Shown here one piece after another: positions 8,286-10,000 of a stretch of 10,000 nt of DNA; the stretch's first letter is position 1; every line of letters begins with the position of its first letter. The DNA is taken from the NCBI GenBank assembly GCA_012295275.1, contig CM022673.1, positions 4,143,605 through 4,153,604 of the forward strand, in the 5' to 3' direction. The translations under genes were made by a program, and so were the position numbers. A model generated the notes under the pieces. It had not been told where the DNA came from. It worked only from the letters and a program-made list of their open reading frames with translations, and did no database searches. Source of the stretch: Chrysomallon squamiferum (taxonomy: Eukaryota; Mollusca; Gastropoda; Neomphalida; Peltospiridae).

Positions 8286-8314
8286 TAGTTCGATTAACAT
8301 TTGTTAATGAACTA
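8286..8314. repeat. Near-perfect inverted repeat (hairpin)
   Basis: TAGTTC-G-ATTAACA on the left pairs with TGTTAATGAACTA on the right. That gives 13 base pairs with a single bulged G (8292) and a two-base TT centre. It could form a hairpin if transcribed, or a cruciform. No terminal repeat or target duplication is visible around it. Confidence 0.75.
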
Positions 8315-8339
8315 GGAGAAGATGAAAGATTTCTTTTTT

Positions 8340-8365
8340 AAAAAAAAAAAAATAATAAAAAAAAA
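8340..8365. repeat. A-rich homopolymer-like tract
   Basis: Twenty-six bases, all A except two T interruptions. No identifiable element body lies upstream. Confidence 0.9.
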
Positions 8366-8421
8366 GTTCCAAAAACGATATTTAAACGAAGACTCAAAAA
8401 GATCCATTTATGAAGAGGGAT

Positions 8422-8424
<3 letters not shown>

Positions 8425-8504
<80 letters not shown>
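8425..8504. repeat. (GA)n microsatellite
   Basis: An 80-base pure GA tract, followed by A-rich DNA to about 8530. Reading it on either strand gives Arg-Glu or Ser-Leu polymers, which are not genes. Confidence 0.98.
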
Positions 8505-8509
<5 letters not shown>

Positions 8510-8530
8510 AAAGAGAAAAAAAAAAACATT

Positions 8531-9134
<604 letters not shown>

Positions 9135-10000
9135 TCTAAATAATTTGTTAGAAATCAACTGCTTAAAAATAATCACTGATAACCTATTTTTTCGGTCACA
9201 GTTTAATTAATGAATTCTATCATCACATCTAACAACTTTTTGCCAGTCTACATTTTTTTTTTTTTTTTTTTTTTTCATTTTCAGTTTTAATACATATTCA
9301 CATTTACACCTCTACATACTGTCATTTTTTCTATTTTATCCCAGCCACATAATTATATCATAACCGTGTCTGCATCATTCAGTAATACCGTTATCCCGAT
9401 CTCGAATGTACTTTTAATCAATTTATACGCTATAAGCAATGCACACCTCGGTGTTAATTACCCAACGTTGTCAGTGCGTGGTTTTACTGCTAAATAATAA
9501 TGAAAATATAGATGTCGGTGATTGCTTATGTGGTCTTACCGTGCTTTTAAATTATTATTATTTAAAACTTTTATTGCCAGCTAAGGTTTTGGACTGATAC
9601 ATATTTTCTGCTGAGTGACAAAACGGCGGTGTTTAAACGTACGTTATCACGTAATATATGTCAGAAAAAAGTGTTATATTACCATCAAGGGGCTGAATGT
9701 TCTAGCTATAAGCTAGCTTTGGTGTTAAAACAGTCTCGATTTCCTCTTTTTTTTTTTTTTTTTTTTCTTCTTTTACTTTACTGCACTAGGGTTTCACTAA
9801 ATAATTATTGTTATTTATATCCAGAATCGATCGATTAATGCAACAATAAAGATGGTACGCGTGAAAATATTGTCGATAAAACCGTTTCTGTAACACAGAA
9901 CCATTATGGACGAACCGATTAAAGGCGAAAGAGACAAAAAGGATTAAAAAGATCAGTTACGAAATAACCAGTGGACAGATAAGGTCAATTTAATGAGTTA
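9135..10000. other. AT-rich unique DNA with two T homopolymers
   Basis: No gene recognised. T23 lies at 9253-9275 and T20 at 9747-9766. Either could be the poly-A tail of a retroelement inserted on the minus strand, but I recognise no SINE or LINE body to its right. A 69-codon plus-strand frame (9629-9838) runs through the second T tract and has no family motif. A small inverted repeat (AGCTA/TAGCT) lies near 9704-9718. Confidence 0.65.

Noticed and set aside
9253-9275. Poly-T as the tail of a minus-strand retroelement
   Set aside because: No SINE or LINE body, promoter box or target-site duplication is recognisable beside it. It is reported only as a homopolymer.

Overview
This window reads as non-coding DNA from a large, repeat-rich, AT-rich animal genome (roughly 30% GC by eye). 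Long pure (CT)n/(GA)n tracts, (ACAT)n and (AAT)n microsatellites, tRNA-like SINE debris and a decayed pogo/Tigger DNA transposon all point to a metazoan. The texture resembles cephalopod (octopus-type) intergenic or intronic sequence, but that assignment is an inference from texture and not from any host gene. Nothing looks prokaryotic or viral, and I find no intact protein-coding gene, rRNA, functional tRNA or CRISPR array.

Layout. Positions 1-760 hold an (AAT)n tract and AT-rich unique DNA. Positions 760-1046 hold two long (CT)n tracts split by a 61-bp pyrimidine-rich spacer. Positions 1552-1920 are a higher-GC island of unknown nature. Positions 1999-2511 hold another (TC)n tract, A-rich DNA and a degenerate GATA/GACA repeat. 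Positions 2828-3158 carry two diverged pieces that share a tRNA-like B box and a flanking segment, best read as old SINE copies. Positions 3751-3936 are three copies of a 62-bp tandem repeat. Positions 3969 to about 4690 are a truncated, internally deleted pogo/Tigger transposon whose minus strand still encodes the start of the transposase, broken by one frameshift and two stops. It runs straight into ACAT/CA microsatellites (4698-5056).

The right half alternates AT-rich unique DNA with microsatellites: (AGT)n at 5683, (AG)n at 6243, TCTG/TCTA at 6420, A-rich DNA at 6639, (CA)n at 6923, (TG)n/(TTG)n at 7520, (GA)n at 8425 and (CT)n at 9005. There is a GC-elevated unique stretch at 7141-7470 and two T homopolymers at 9253 and 9747. 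Six near-pure CT/GA tracts total about 580 bp, close to 6% of the window.

No genes here work together. The only protein relationship is the dead transposase inside its own element. The best-supported observation is the pogo/Tigger relic; the paired SINE-like pieces, the 62-bp repeat and the two GC-elevated unique islands are worth a database check. I see no evidence of a new biological system.
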